From NCBI RefSeq assembly GCF_000744225.1, contig NZ_JQLN01000006.1:860256-924255 (forward strand): DNA of 64,000 nt, given 5' to 3'. The notes under the pieces are model-generated. The model was not told the origin of the DNA. It made no database searches and saw only the letters and a program-made list of their open reading frames with translations. The position numbers and the translations under genes are program-made. This stretch comes from Kitasatospora mediocidica KCTC 9733. GTDB taxonomy: Bacteria > Actinomycetota > Actinomycetes > Streptomycetales > Streptomycetaceae. Below are positions 26,794 to 36,810 of this stretch, one piece after another. How positions within the stretch are numbered: the stretch's first letter is position 1; every line of letters begins with the position of its first letter.

Positions 26794-26823
26794 GTCAAGA
26801 TCATTTGACAAACGGTCAAGATC
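26794..26823 (-). repeat. Right arm of a 30-bp inverted repeat flanking the SDR gene
   Basis: GTCAAGATCATTTGA then CAAACGGTCAAGATC is the inverse of 25525-25554 with two mismatches. It lies about 210 bp upstream of the SDR start, in a 404-bp gene-free stretch (26582-26985). Confidence 0.85.
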
Positions 26824-26962
26824 GCTTGTCATGGGACACCGGCCACGCTCCCACCCGGCACCGACAATCAGGGCCGGTCGGAGGCTTTGAGTACCATGTG
26901 TGGTTATGAGTGAGATGTTTGTGCGATCAAAAATGTTGCGCCATGAGAGGTGTTCTGTGCTA

Positions 26963-26976
26963 CCTATCTGGATAGG
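26963..26976. promoter_or_regulatory. 14-bp palindrome overlapping the XRE-gene ribosome-binding site
   Basis: CCTATCTGGATAGG is a perfect inverted repeat (CCTATC-TG-GATAGG) whose right arm runs into the AGGAGG of the next gene. Its position is what is expected of an autoregulatory operator for the XRE-type protein; that is inference. Confidence 0.45.
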
Positions 26977-26985
26977 AGGTATGTG

Positions 26986-27315
26986 ATGTCTGAGATCTTC
27001 GCGGCGGTGGACGCACTGCTGGCCAAGGCCCGGGACGGCGGCGACCTGCCGGAACCGGCCGAGCGGGAGCGGCTGCGCAAGGCCGCCGGTCTGACCCAGG
27101 TCGAGGTGGCGGCGGCCTTGGATACCCGGCGGGAGACGTTCGCCAAGTGGGAGGCCGGCACCGCACAGCCGCGGGCCCCCAAGCGCGGCGCCTACGCCTT
27201 CCTGCTCGCGGGCCTGGCCGACATCCACGGCACCCAAGGCCCCGACGGCTGGCTCACCCTCGCCCGCCAGGCCCGCCCCCTCGACACCAGCACCGACGCC
27301 ACGGAAGGGGAGTGA
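26986..27315 (+). CDS. XRE-type helix-turn-helix regulator
   Basis: The product has 109 residues from ATG 26986 with AGGAGG 6 nt upstream. The HTH spans about residues 27-60 (ERLRKAAGLTQVEVAAALDT, RRETFAKWEAGTAQPRAPKR), a classical Cro/CI pattern. The sequence strongly recalls the N-terminal HTH of large Streptomyces telomere-associated (Tap-like) proteins, but here it is a stand-alone gene ending after a short tail. It is followed 7 bp downstream by the large gene at 27323, so the two form an operon. Confidence 0.7.
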   Translation: MSEIFAAVDALLAKARDGGDLPEPAERERLRKAAGLTQVEVAAALDTRRETFAKWEAGTAQPRAPKRGAYAFLLAGLADIHGTQGPDGWLTLARQARPLDTSTDATEGE

Positions 27316-27322
27316 CACCCTG

Positions 27323-28540
27323 ATGGACCGCCAGACGTACACCGCCGAGCTGGCCTCTCTGCGCGAGCTGCGGACCGAGATCACGGCCGCCGAGAAGACG
27401 GTCGCGGCCGCGCGGAAGGAGCTGGACAAGCTCACCGCCCAGCGCTCGCGCCGGGTTGCCGGGCTCGCCGGGTACGAGGGCGCCCAGGCGCCGGCCATCG
27501 CGAAGGCCTCGGGCCTGTCGGTCGGCGACGTCGTGCGGATCGCGCCGCTGCTGGACCCGACCCCGGCCGCCGTCCGCGCCGCCAAGGCCGACGACCAGGT
27601 CGTGCCCGCGCCCGCCGAGGCGCCGAAGGCCGAGCCCGAGCCCGCCGCCGCGGTGGCCCCGGCGCTGACCCGCCCTGCCGCCGTACTCGAGCAGCCGACC
27701 CCGGCCGTCGAGGCGCCGACCGTGGTCGAGGACCAGGCCGTCGTCGAGCAGCCCGCCCCGGCCGCGCCCGTCGATGCTGCGCCAGTCGTCCCGGCGGCTC
27801 CGGTCGCTCCGGTCGCTGCTGGGCCGCACGAGCTGCCCACCCTTCCCGAAGGCCCGGCGAACGCGCGGTTCGAGGCCGTGACGACCGGGCTGGTGTCCAA
27901 GCGCCCGAACTTCACGCAGCAGGCCCGCAGCACGGTGTTCCTGGACGCGGCGACCGGCGACCTGGCGGTGCGCGACCGCGTGGTTCGCCTGGCCCTCGGC
28001 GCTCGCACGCCCGGGCGAGATCCTGGACGCCGTCCTGGCGACCGCGCCGGGGACCGAGCGGATCTACGTCACTGCGGGCGCCCCGTGGCACGACGGTGCC
28101 GAGCGCTACTCCACGCTCAAGGACGCCGTGGCGGCCTGGCTGAACACCCCGTCGGAGCGGTGGACCACCGCTGTCGGCTCGGGTCGGGACAAGCTGGCCG
28201 GGCACTTCGTCCACCAGCGCCAGCCCGTCGGCCGCTACGCCCCCGCCGCCGCCCCGGACAGCGGCGCCACCGAGATCCGGTCCATGGGGGAGTGGTTCGA
28301 CCCGGACGGCGCCGACGTCATCACCTGCCGGGACGCGTTCCGGCCGCTGTGGCAGGCGCTGCGCCGCCACTGGGAGGACGCGGTGCTGATGGGCTCGCCG
28401 TCGCAGACCGGCCGGGACCTGTGGTCGCGCACCATTCCCACCACCGGAAAGTGGGCCGGGGGCTACCCGGTGCTGTCCGAGGAGTTGCGGGGTCTGCTGC
28501 ACGCGACCGGCGGGCAGGGCCGCACGGGCGCGGTGCCGAT
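27323..28540 (+). pseudogene. Large actinobacterial mobile-element protein, frameshifted and truncated
   Basis: The first 65 residues form a coiled coil (LRELRTEITAAEKTVAAARK). A Pro/Ala/Val-rich linker follows (about 90-175), then a conserved domain RSTVFLDAATGDLAVRDRVV. The reading continues only after removing one G at 28013-28015 (GARTP-GEILDAVLATAP), through AAWLNTPSERWTTAVGSGRD, then EWFDPDGADVITCRDAFRPL and MGSPSQTGRDLWSRTIPTTG, and loses coherence at about 28540. I recognise this arrangement from Streptomyces accessory regions next to XRE regulators but cannot name a biochemical function. The C-terminal half is lost at the junction with the OLD-like gene. Confidence 0.55.
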
Positions 28541-28651
28541 GAGCCTACGATGGTCATCTGCGGCGGAGGTTACGTCAGAAGTCTTATGCCGTGGGCTGGT
28601 TGCTGCCTGCGGTACGGCACGGCGGCAGGGGAGAGCGGAGCGGCTGCGACT

Positions 28652-29921
28652 GTGCATCTGAAGGACTTCTCCGTCAGCGGGTTCCGCTCGCTGACGTTGG
28701 TCGAGAACATCCCCGTCAGCGCGCCGACGATCCTGGCCGGCCACAACGACGGCGGGAAGAGCGCGGTGCTCGCCGCTCTCGACTTCCTCCTGGGTGGGTA
28801 CCGCCTGGTCGAACAGGACCGGACCTACGACAACCCGCCGGCAGCCGGTGTCGCCGCTGTTGCTCCGGCCCGCTGTCCCTCGACCTGGGTCGAAGGCCGC
28901 TTCGCCCTGGACACCTGTGAGCAGGGCATGGGCTTTGCGGCCGAGTTGAGGATCCGGCGCCGAGTGGAGGGCGACGGTGCGCCCGTGATCGAGTACTGGG
29001 CCCAGCTCCCGCGCGACCCCCGGCTGCGCGACTTCAGCTCGCTGCTCGTCCCGGCTCTCAAGGACCTGGTGGAGGCCTTCGGACTGCGGGCCGAGGGGAA
29101 GGGCCTTAAGGCCGACTTGCAGGCGGTGCTGGGCGCACACGCGGCGCAGTCCCCGCAGGTCGCCGAATGGACCGCCCTGCCCAAGCAGTTGGTGCGGCGG
29201 CTGCCGAGGCTGCTGTCGTTCAGCGGGAAGGACGAGAGCCCGGACCGGGCCGTCCACACCGCACTGGCAGGCAGCTACGCACGAGGGCATCGACCTGCAC
29301 TTGGGGCAGATCGCCTCCGCACTCGGCCTGCGCAACTCCGTCCTGCTCCACGAGCGCTGCTTCCTCGCCGTCGAGGGAGCCACCGAACAACAGGCCATTC
29401 CGGTGCTCTTCTGCCTCTCGCAGGGTCTGTCCCTGCAGGCGGCCGGCATCGCCCTGTGGGCCTGCAACAACAACGAAGGCGCCCTCCACCTCGCTGCCCA
29501 GCGCCGCACCGTGATGCTGCTGGTCGATGCCGACAGCCGCAACGTCGCCAAGTTCTTCAAGGACGACCGGCTGCGCCACTTCGGCCTCGATCCAGCGACG
29601 CAGGTGTCCTTCGTCGGTGAGGCCGAGAACTTCAACGAACTCGAGGAGCTCTTCGAGGACGAGCAGTGGGCCGAAGTGGCCAACCGCAAGTGGCCGCGCC
29701 GCGAGAGCGGGCAGCCCTGGGAGGTCGCGCACTTCAAGGCCCACCGCGGTGGCCGGAAATTCAGCAAGGACATTCTGGACATGATCAAGGAGCAGGGAAG
29801 CAAGAGCCCGGACGGTAAGCCCGACATGGTCTACGAGCTGGCCACATCCCTGGAATCCGCCTCTGACGTTCCGCGGCAGTTGAGGGAGGTATTCGCGGCT
29901 TTGCGCGCGAGTGCGGGCTGA
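28652..29921 (+). pseudogene. OLD-family ATPase/TOPRIM nuclease, internally deleted
   Basis: Overcoming-lysogenization-defect nucleases couple a RecF/SMC-like ATPase to a TOPRIM nuclease. From GTG 28652 the N-terminal ATPase is visible: FSVSGFRSLTLVENI and Walker A LAGHNDGGKS. At about 29283 the frame changes and the sequence jumps to the TOPRIM domain: CFLAVEGATEQQAIPVLF (catalytic Glu) and LLVDADSR (DxD). The ABC signature and Walker B region expected between them are missing, and the total of about 420 residues is shorter than the usual 550-700. It is a deletion-derived pseudogene of a defence-type nuclease. Confidence 0.65.
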
Positions 29922-30130
29922 TCATTTCCGGACGGTGCGTCCTGCTGGAGCTGGGCGGTACGTCGTGCCTTCATCCGGGCCTTGCGCTGTTCGCCGGTGG
30001 GGGAGGCCCAGGCGTGCCAGCCTGCCTCCACCACCCACTGCCGTGCGTGGACCCGCTCGTCGATTCCGCACCACCGGCACCCGTTCGGAGCGGGAAAACC
30101 GCTACGCAAAGAGCCTTGCTCGGAAGTCAT
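29831..30130 (-). CDS. Small zinc-binding-like phage/plasmid protein
   Basis: The product has 99 residues from ATG 30130, with GGGGGAG upstream. The first half carries a conserved GCRWCGIDERVHARQW and AGWHAWASPTGEQRKARM pattern that I recognise from Streptomyces phage and plasmid proteins, which usually contain further CxxC pairs; here the second half (QDAPSGNDQPALARKA onwards) lacks them, so the gene may be truncated. It is convergent with, and overlaps by 91 bp, the OLD pseudogene. Function unknown. Confidence 0.5.
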   Translation of the reverse strand: MTSEQGSLRSGFPAPNGCRWCGIDERVHARQWVVEAGWHAWASPTGEQRKARMKARRTAQLQQDAPSGNDQPALARKAANTSLNCRGTSEADSRDVASS

Positions 30131-30319
30131 CTCTCCCCCTCTCTGGCCTTATTCTTTCCCGCCGCACTGACAATCTCCTGCCCTCGCGCCCGCCGCTCAC
30201 TCACCTGCTGGCGGCGGTACGCCGCCCCTGGCCTCCCGTGATTTCCACAGATCACCGTTGCGGACCAAAACGCCGAAGTCGGCCCGCACACCACACTCGA
30301 ACGGTTACGGTCAGCGACC

Positions 30320-31473
30320 ATGCGATTGCTCCACACCTCGGACTGGCATCTCGGACGGACGTTCTACCGAGAGTCCCTCGTCGACGCCCAGCGCGCCTTC
30401 CTCGAACACCTGCTGACCGTCGTCCAGGAGCGGGAGGTGGACGCGGTCCTCGTCGCTGGCGACATCTACGACCGGGCCATCCCGTCCTTGGACGCCGTCG
30501 CCCTCTTCGACCACGCGCTCAACAGCCTGGCCGATCTCCAGGTCCCCGTCATCATGATCAGCGGCAACCACGACTCACCCCAGCGCCTGGGCGTCACGTC
30601 CCGCCTGATCGAACGAGCCGGCATCCACCTGCGCACCGATCCCGCCACCTGCCACACACCCGCGGTGCTGCACGACGAGCACGGACCCGTCGCGTTCTAC
30701 GGCCTGCCCTACCTCGAACCGTTCCTGACCCGTGAGGAGATGGCAGCCGACAAACCCACCCACGAGGCCGTCCTGGGCGCCGCGATGGACCGCGTCCGCG
30801 CCGACCTCGCCACTCGCCCCGCAGGCACCCGCTCCGTCGTCCTCGCCCACGCCTTCGTCACCGGCGGCCGCACCAGCGACAGCGAGCGCGACATCACCGC
30901 CGGCGGCATCCCCACCGTCCCCGCCGCCGTCTTCGAGGGCATCGACTACGTCGCCCTCGGCCACCTCCACCGCCCGCAGAAAGTCACCGACCGCATCCGC
31001 TACAGCGGTTCCCCCCTCGCCTACTCCTTCTCCGAAGCCGGCTACGCCAAGACCACCTGGCTCGTGGACCTCGACGCCGACGCCAACATCACCATCGAAG
31101 CCGTTCCCTGCCCCCGCCCCCGGGCCTTGAACACCCTCACGGGGCACCTCGACGACCTCCTGAAGGACCACCGGCACGAACACCTGCGCGATGCGTGGCT
31201 GCACGTCATCCTGACCGACCCGCAGCGCCCCATCAACGCTTGCGCACCCGTTTCCCTCGCACCGTTCAGCTCACCTTCGCCCCCGAGGACGGCGGCCCCC
31301 CACACAGTGCCACCTACACCGAACGCACCCGCCACCGCACCGAACTCGAGATCACCGCCGGTTTCGTCGACCACGTCCGAGGCGGCCACGCCCCCACCCC
31401 CGCCGAACAGGACCTCCTACGCCGGGCGGTCGAGGCCACCCGCCGCAACGACACCGTGAAGGAAGCCCGCTGA
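30320..31473 (+). pseudogene. sbcD: SbcD-like (Mre11) exonuclease subunit, frameshifted near the C-terminus
   Basis: SbcD is the Mn-dependent nuclease of the SbcCD complex that trims DNA ends and hairpins. All phosphoesterase motifs are present: LLHTSDWHLGR, VAGDIYDRA, ISGNHDSP, LAHAFV and LGHLHRPQ. At 31235-31237 one base is missing; the C-terminal capping part continues in another frame as RLRTRFPRTVQLTFAPEDGG to a TGA at 31473. That stop overlaps the sbcC ATG (TGATG), as in intact operons. The catalytic domain would survive, but the SbcC-binding tail would not. Confidence 0.8.
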
Positions 31474-33912
31474 TGCGCCTGCACACCCTCACCCTGCAGG
31501 CCTTCGGCCCCTTCCGCACCCGGCAGACCATCGATTTCGACACGCTCTCCCAAGGAGGGCTGTTCCTCCTGCACGGCGCCACCGGCGCGGGAAAGTCCAC
31601 CATCTTCGACGCCGTCTGCTACGCCCTCTACGGCAACGTACCGGGGGGAGAGACACCAGACGGCGCTGCGCAGCCACCACGCCGACCCAGCCACGCCCAC
31701 CCAGGTCGAGCTGGAGTTCAGCATGGCGGGGCGCCGCCTGAGGATCACGCGCACCCCCCAGCAGGAACGGGCCCGGCGTGACGGAAACGGCACCACACAG
31801 ACGCAGGCCAAAGCCGGCCTGGAGGAACGGCACGGCGACGACAGCCTCGGCCGACCCGTCTGGAAGCCTGTCAGCGCCGCCCACCAAGAAGTCGCCCGCG
31901 AAATCGAAGCCCTGCTGGGCATGAACCGCGAGCAGTTCTGCCAAGTCGTCCTGCTCCCGCAGGGCGACTTCGCACGATTCCTGCGAGCCAAGGCCGAGGA
32001 CCGCGCCAACATCCTGGGACGCCTCTTCGGCACCCACCGCTTCCGCGACATCGCACGCTGGCTCACCGACCACGCCAAAGAGACCGGCCAGCGCTGCGAC
32101 GACGCCCGCAAAGCCCTCCTGCGCGACATCGACCGGATCCAGGGCACCGCCGGCACCCTGATCACCGACTCGGCCGAGGAACAAGCCCCCACCGAGGACA
32201 GCATCGACACCACCCACCCCACCGCACTTACCTGGGCGCAGGCGGTGCACCACCGCGCCGACCAATCCCATCAAGAGGCCAGCGCCGCACTGCAGGACGC
32301 CCGAGCGCACCACAGCACCAGGGAAACCCGAGCTGCACAGGTCCGAACCCTGGCAGAGCGCCAGCTGCGCCACCGCGCCGCCAGCGAAGCCCTCACAGCC
32401 CTGCGGGCCCAGGCCCCGGCCTTCGAGAACCTGCAGGCGGCCCTGGAACGCGGTCGCCGTGCCGAGCGGGTCCAGCCCCTCATCCAGGCCCTCAATGACG
32501 CGGAGCGGGACCACCAGGCGGCCCGCCGCGCCGAAACCGAGGCCAGGACACGACTGCCCCACCCACAGCGCGACGACACCGACGAGGACCTCACCGCCGC
32601 CGAGAACCAGCTGAAGAACGACCTCGGCCGCCTCGACGCCCTGCGCCACGACGAACAGCGCTCCGACGAACTGGCAGCCTCCCTCGCCAAGCTTGAGGCC
32701 GACTTGGACCAGGCGCAGGCCGACCACGACGAGATCACCGACTGGCTGGACCAGGCAGACGCTCGACGCGCCGAGTGCACCGCGCGGATCGACCAGGCCC
32801 ACCTGGCCCAGACCCAGGCCGAGCAAATCGCCGCCACCCTGCCGCCCCTCGAGCAACAACTCGCCGCAGCCCGCCGACGCGACGAACTCGCCAACGACGT
32901 TGCCAGGGTCCAGGGCGACGTCGACCGGCTCAAAGAAGCTGTCATCCGCAGCGCGACGCACGCGCGCGAGATCCGAGACCGGCGCATCGACGGAATGGCC
33001 GGCGAACTCGCCGGCCGACTGCGCCCTCAAGAACCCTGCCTGGTCTGCGGTTCACCCGTCCACCCCCGACCCGCGACCACCACCGCCGACCACCCGAGCA
33101 GGGAGGACGAGGCCTGCGCGGAGGAGGCTTACCAGCAGGCCGACCAAGCCTGCAAGGACGCCGAACAGGACCTCACCCGGCTCACGGCCGAGGCAGCCTC
33201 CGCCCAGGACCTGGCCGACGGGCAGACGGCCGCCGACCTGCAGCAGCGTCACCGCGCCGCCCGGCAGACCCGCAAGGACCTCCTGGCCGCCGCCGCAGAC
33301 GCCGTGCCCGCCACCGAGGAACTGCACACCTTCGACGAGACACGTAAAACCCGGACAACCGAACTCACCGGCCTGGACCGACGGATCGGCGACTACCTCG
33401 GCCGCCAGGAGACCCAGAGCACCGAGCAGGAAGTCCTCACCCACCGCCTGGCCGACGCCTTGGCCGGATCCTCGACGATCGCCGCCCGCAGCGCCGAACT
33501 CACCGCCGAGGCGGAGGCGATCGCCTTGGCGCGGACGGCGATCCAGCAAACGGCAGTGGCTGCGGAGAACCTGGCCCGCGCCGCCCGGGCAGCCCAGGCC
33601 GAGACCGCAGCCGCAGGGTTCACCACCCTCGACGACGCCCGCCGCGCCATCGCCAACAGTGCCGAACTCGCCTCAATGGAAACCAAGTTGGAATCATGGC
33701 GGACAGCCCAGGCCACGCACGAGGCGACACTCACGGACCCCGATCTCGTGGAGGCCGCAGCCGCGGATCCGGCAGACGAGCAGGCCGCCGACGCGGACCT
33801 CGCCGCCGCCACCGAACGGTCGGAGACAGCAGCCATCGCCGAGAGCACCAGCCGCGTCCGCTGCGAGACCGTGCTCGGCCACATCGACGACCTCACTCAG
33901 AGCATCGAGTGA
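31473..33912 (+). pseudogene. sbcC: SbcC-like (Rad50) subunit, frameshifted and lacking its C-terminal ATPase half
   Basis: The N-terminus has FGPFRTRQTIDF and Walker A LLHGATGAGKSTIFDA. A run of six G at 31643-31648 shifts the frame; with five G it continues GERHQTALRSHHADPAT. Then follow the Q-loop region VVLLPQGDFARFLRA, long coiled coils and the zinc hook CLVCGSP. Translation ends at 33912 inside the returning coiled coil (LGHIDDLTQSIE). The ABC signature and Walker B half is absent, so even if the frameshift is a sequencing error the protein cannot form a complete ATPase. A complete sbcDC pair exists at 46373-50820. Confidence 0.8.
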
Positions 33913-34155
33913 TGGTCTGCAGGGGAGTGTCAGTTGCGTATCGTCAACTGCGTGTCAGTGGAATGGGCCCAGCGACCTCGTGATCTGCGCTGGTAGGAGG
34001 TGCTTATTCATCGCTGACATGAATGACGAAGGATCATGCCATTCTGGCGCAGACCGCTATGACGGGAAAGGAGTCTGTGCTGGTCAGAGCCTTTGAGGGC
34101 CTGCTGCTCCTGTTGGCGTGCGTCGTGGTCTCGCCTCTCGGGATAGTCTCCGGCC

Positions 34156-35067
34156 ATGACTCAGATGCCGCCGAGTGGGCCTGCTCACGTGGAGTACCCA
34201 CCGGTCGCCAACGCGATGGACTACCTGGACAGCGTGGTGGAGCATCTCTCTGGCGAGCCAAAGCCGCGTGACTTGAAGTACGCGATCTTGCATCTGCAGG
34301 CTGCAGCTGAGGTTCTCTTGAAGGCGCGTCTGCTCCAGGAGCACTGGAGCCTGGTCTTCAAGGATCCAGGCCGTGCTGACCGAACGCGATTCGAGAGCGG
34401 TGACTTCGAGAGCTGTGGAGTTGCCGAGACGATAGTTCGGCTCGGCAGTATCGCGGGGTTGAGCCTCCCTCAGAAGGCCGTTGACGAGCTCAAGCACCTG
34501 GCCAAGTGGCGCAACGCCCTTCAGCACTATGGCATGACCGCACCGGCTCCGGCCGTCGAAGCGCGTGCTGCCAGCATTCTCGACTTCCTCCTGGTCTTCC
34601 TCCGCGAACACCTCATGCCTGGCTTGACCGGCCTCGACCTCATGTACGCAGGGGAAGGGGAGTACTACATCATCGAGCGGCTCGCCAACATCCGCAGCCT
34701 GATCAAGGTGCGTATGGATCGCTTGCGGCCGGGCCTGGCTCCCTACGCGGAGCGAACCGTGCAGTGTGCCGATTGCGGCCAGTTTGCTCTGGTCGTGGGG
34801 ATCGCCCCACTGGTTTGCCACTTCTGCGGGGAGAAGCCGCCGACGAGGGACTTCGCCAACTTCGCGGTGTTCTATGTCGACGTTGTGTTGGGTCTGAGCT
34901 CCTACGAGGAGCCCGAGGCCGGGCGGGAATGGATCGTTGACTGTCCTGACTGCTCGGATACCACTGTGGTTCTCTTTGCCGAACGGGCGGCAAAGCCTGG
35001 TGCCCGTGTTCCGCTCTGCGTTGCCTGCGGGAAGGTGTTCCCCGACGAGTTCGTTCATCACCTCTGA
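34156..35067 (+). CDS. HEPN-like protein with C-terminal zinc ribbons
   Basis: The product has 303 residues. The N-terminal half is all-helical and contains the R-x4-H motif WRNALQHYG (Arg at about 119, His at about 124) typical of HEPN ribonucleases in toxin-antitoxin and abortive systems. The C-terminal half has two CxxC pairs that could form one or two zinc ribbons (CADC at about 203 with CHFC at about 221; CPDC at about 263 with CVAC at about 288). The HEPN assignment is by motif only; the helices could instead be an unrelated fold. It stands alone between the decayed sbcCD and the Wadjet-like operon and has the same orientation as the latter. Confidence 0.55.
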   Translation: MTQMPPSGPAHVEYPPVANAMDYLDSVVEHLSGEPKPRDLKYAILHLQAAAEVLLKARLLQEHWSLVFKDPGRADRTRFESGDFESCGVAETIVRLGSIAGLSLPQKAVDELKHLAKWRNALQHYGMTAPAPAVEARAASILDFLLVFLREHLMPGLTGLDLMYAGEGEYYIIERLANIRSLIKVRMDRLRPGLAPYAERTVQCADCGQFALVVGIAPLVCHFCGEKPPTRDFANFAVFYVDVVLGLSSYEEPEAGREWIVDCPDCSDTTVVLFAERAAKPGARVPLCVACGKVFPDEFVHHL

Positions 35068-35533
35068 CGCTCAAAGGTGCACCTATGCTGATCTCTGGCC
35101 GTTGACAAGGTGGTTCGCCTGTTGGCGGCTTCAGTGACCGAACAGGTCTCCGCGCCAGCCGCGACCTGGAATGTTTGGCGGCCGCCGGCTCGGACGTCGG
35201 CTGCCAGGACAACCTGATCCAGGGGCGCGGGGCCCGGCCTTGTCGTCCTGCCGGTCGATTTCGTCGACCGGGTGAAGGCGATCTCTGGCGGTCCGGCGGC
35301 CATGAACGGTGGTTCTAGCCACCACGATGACGAGAGCGCGTGTGGGTGTTGATGACCGCCTGCTGGCCGGTATATGCGGTCCGGGCGCCTGGAGATCGCG
35401 ATGGCCGTGCGGGCTCAAGGGAGGGGTCGCTTGCGGTCGATCGAGTACAAGTTGACTCGTTTCCGGGAGTGTTGACGCCGTCGTAAGTCATGCTTGGTCG
35501 ATCGGTCCGTGGTAGGGGGAGTGTGGGGGGCGT
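35068..35533. other. Gene-free leader of the Wadjet-like operon
   Basis: No coherent gene. The segment must contain the promoter of the operon that starts at 35534. Two TTGAC-type hexamers (about 35453 and 35473) are present, but I cannot pair them confidently with -10 boxes. Confidence 0.3.
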
Positions 35534-36810
35534 TTGTCGGATCAGCCTGATCTGTTCTCCGCTCAGCAGGAGGACAGCGTTGATGGTCTTCAGCACATAC
35601 CGCCGTTCGTGGCGCCAGTGGCTGCCACGGCCGGGGCGGTGACCGGCGATCCGGTAGCGTTGCGCATCGCGGAGGCGATCCGTGACGTGTTCGGTGACTC
35701 CGGCTCCGAGAACGGTCTCAGCCGTGCGGAGATCGCCCAGGCCTGCGCGTCGGTAGCCTCCACCGGCGAGTTCGATGCACGCTTCCACGTCTTCACCAAG
35801 CTCCAGTTGCTCGAGCCGCTGCGCCGCAAGGCTCATGATCAGCGTTACGTCTTCAACCCCACCAGCGGCGCAGCGTTGCTGGTCTACGAGCGGCTGCGGG
35901 AGGCCGGTGGAGTCCACGAGATCACGATGCTTCTGGACCGGACCCATGAAGGCATCCTGAACGGCTCCCTGACCGAGGCGGACCTCGCCACGAAGATCGC
36001 CAAAGTTCGGCGCAGCCTGGCGAACTACACCAACCACCTGCTGCAACTCGTCCGGACCAGGCCAATCGAGGAACTGTTCGGACAACGCCACCACCACGCC
36101 CACGCCGCCTCGATCCATGAGGCGAAGCACGTCGTCCACGCCATCGCCGAGCGCTACCCTGCGCTGCGCCCGGCCGGCACTCGCCTGATCCAGGAGGCGC
36201 TGCGCTACACGGCGGCCGTCCAGGAGTTCCATGACCGTCTCATGCGACAGGCCACCACCCGTCGTGACTTCAGCATGCTGCTGCCCGAGCAGTATGTGAC
36301 CGCTGCCCGACGCGCTCCGATCGACGCGCTGGCGAGTGTGTTCGCTGCGACTGTCTTCGACCCGCCCCGTGTCGACATCACCGTCGGCCAGGTTCTCACC
36401 GCCGCTGCTGACCACCGGCCCCGCCGCCGCGGCAGCGCCTGCCACGGCCTCCCGCACGGCCACCGGGTCCGGATCCGGTCGAGACCGCGCGGGCCAGGGC
36501 CGCCCGCGCGCGGGAGCGGCGCGAAGCCGCAGTAACTCTGCTCATGGGAGGTAGGGCAGAAGCCGACCTCACCGAGGAACTGCGGGCCCTGCCCTGGCGG
36601 GCTGCGGTCCGACATGTCGTCGACCTGCTGCGTGCCGCGGCCGACCCGGCCCTGCCGTTCATGCTCGCCATCTCCCGGCAAGTGGTGGTGGACCCCTCCG
36701 GCCCGGTCACCTACGCCTCACCCATGGCCGTCTACCGGGTTCCCGACGGCCTCCAGGACATGCACGACCACGACGACGACACCGAGACCACATCGGCGGA
36801 GCCCTCGTGA
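35534..36810 (+). pseudogene. JetA-like (kleisin/MukF-type) subunit, apparently frameshifted
   Basis: This is the first gene of an SMC-type operon. The protein has an N-terminal winged-helix region (GDPVALRIAEAIRDVFGDSG, FTKLQLLEPLRRKAHDQRYV) and long helical middle segments (LATKIAKVRRSLANYTNHLL), as expected of the kleisin subunit of Wadjet/MukBEF complexes. In the first frame the sequence turns to arginine-rich noise at about 36412 and stops at 36535. A second frame open from 36412 continues ETARARAARARERREAAVTL and LRALPWRAAVRHVVDLLRAA to 36810. One base change between 36412 and 36470 restores about 424 residues. The start TTG 35534 follows a G-rich tract; the stop overlaps the next GTG. 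A second ORF starting at ATG 36544 is the alternative reading. Confidence 0.6.

Noticed and set aside
28652..29921. Gabija system (GajA is an OLD nuclease)
   Set aside because: No UvrD-type GajB gene is adjacent and the OLD gene itself is deleted internally.
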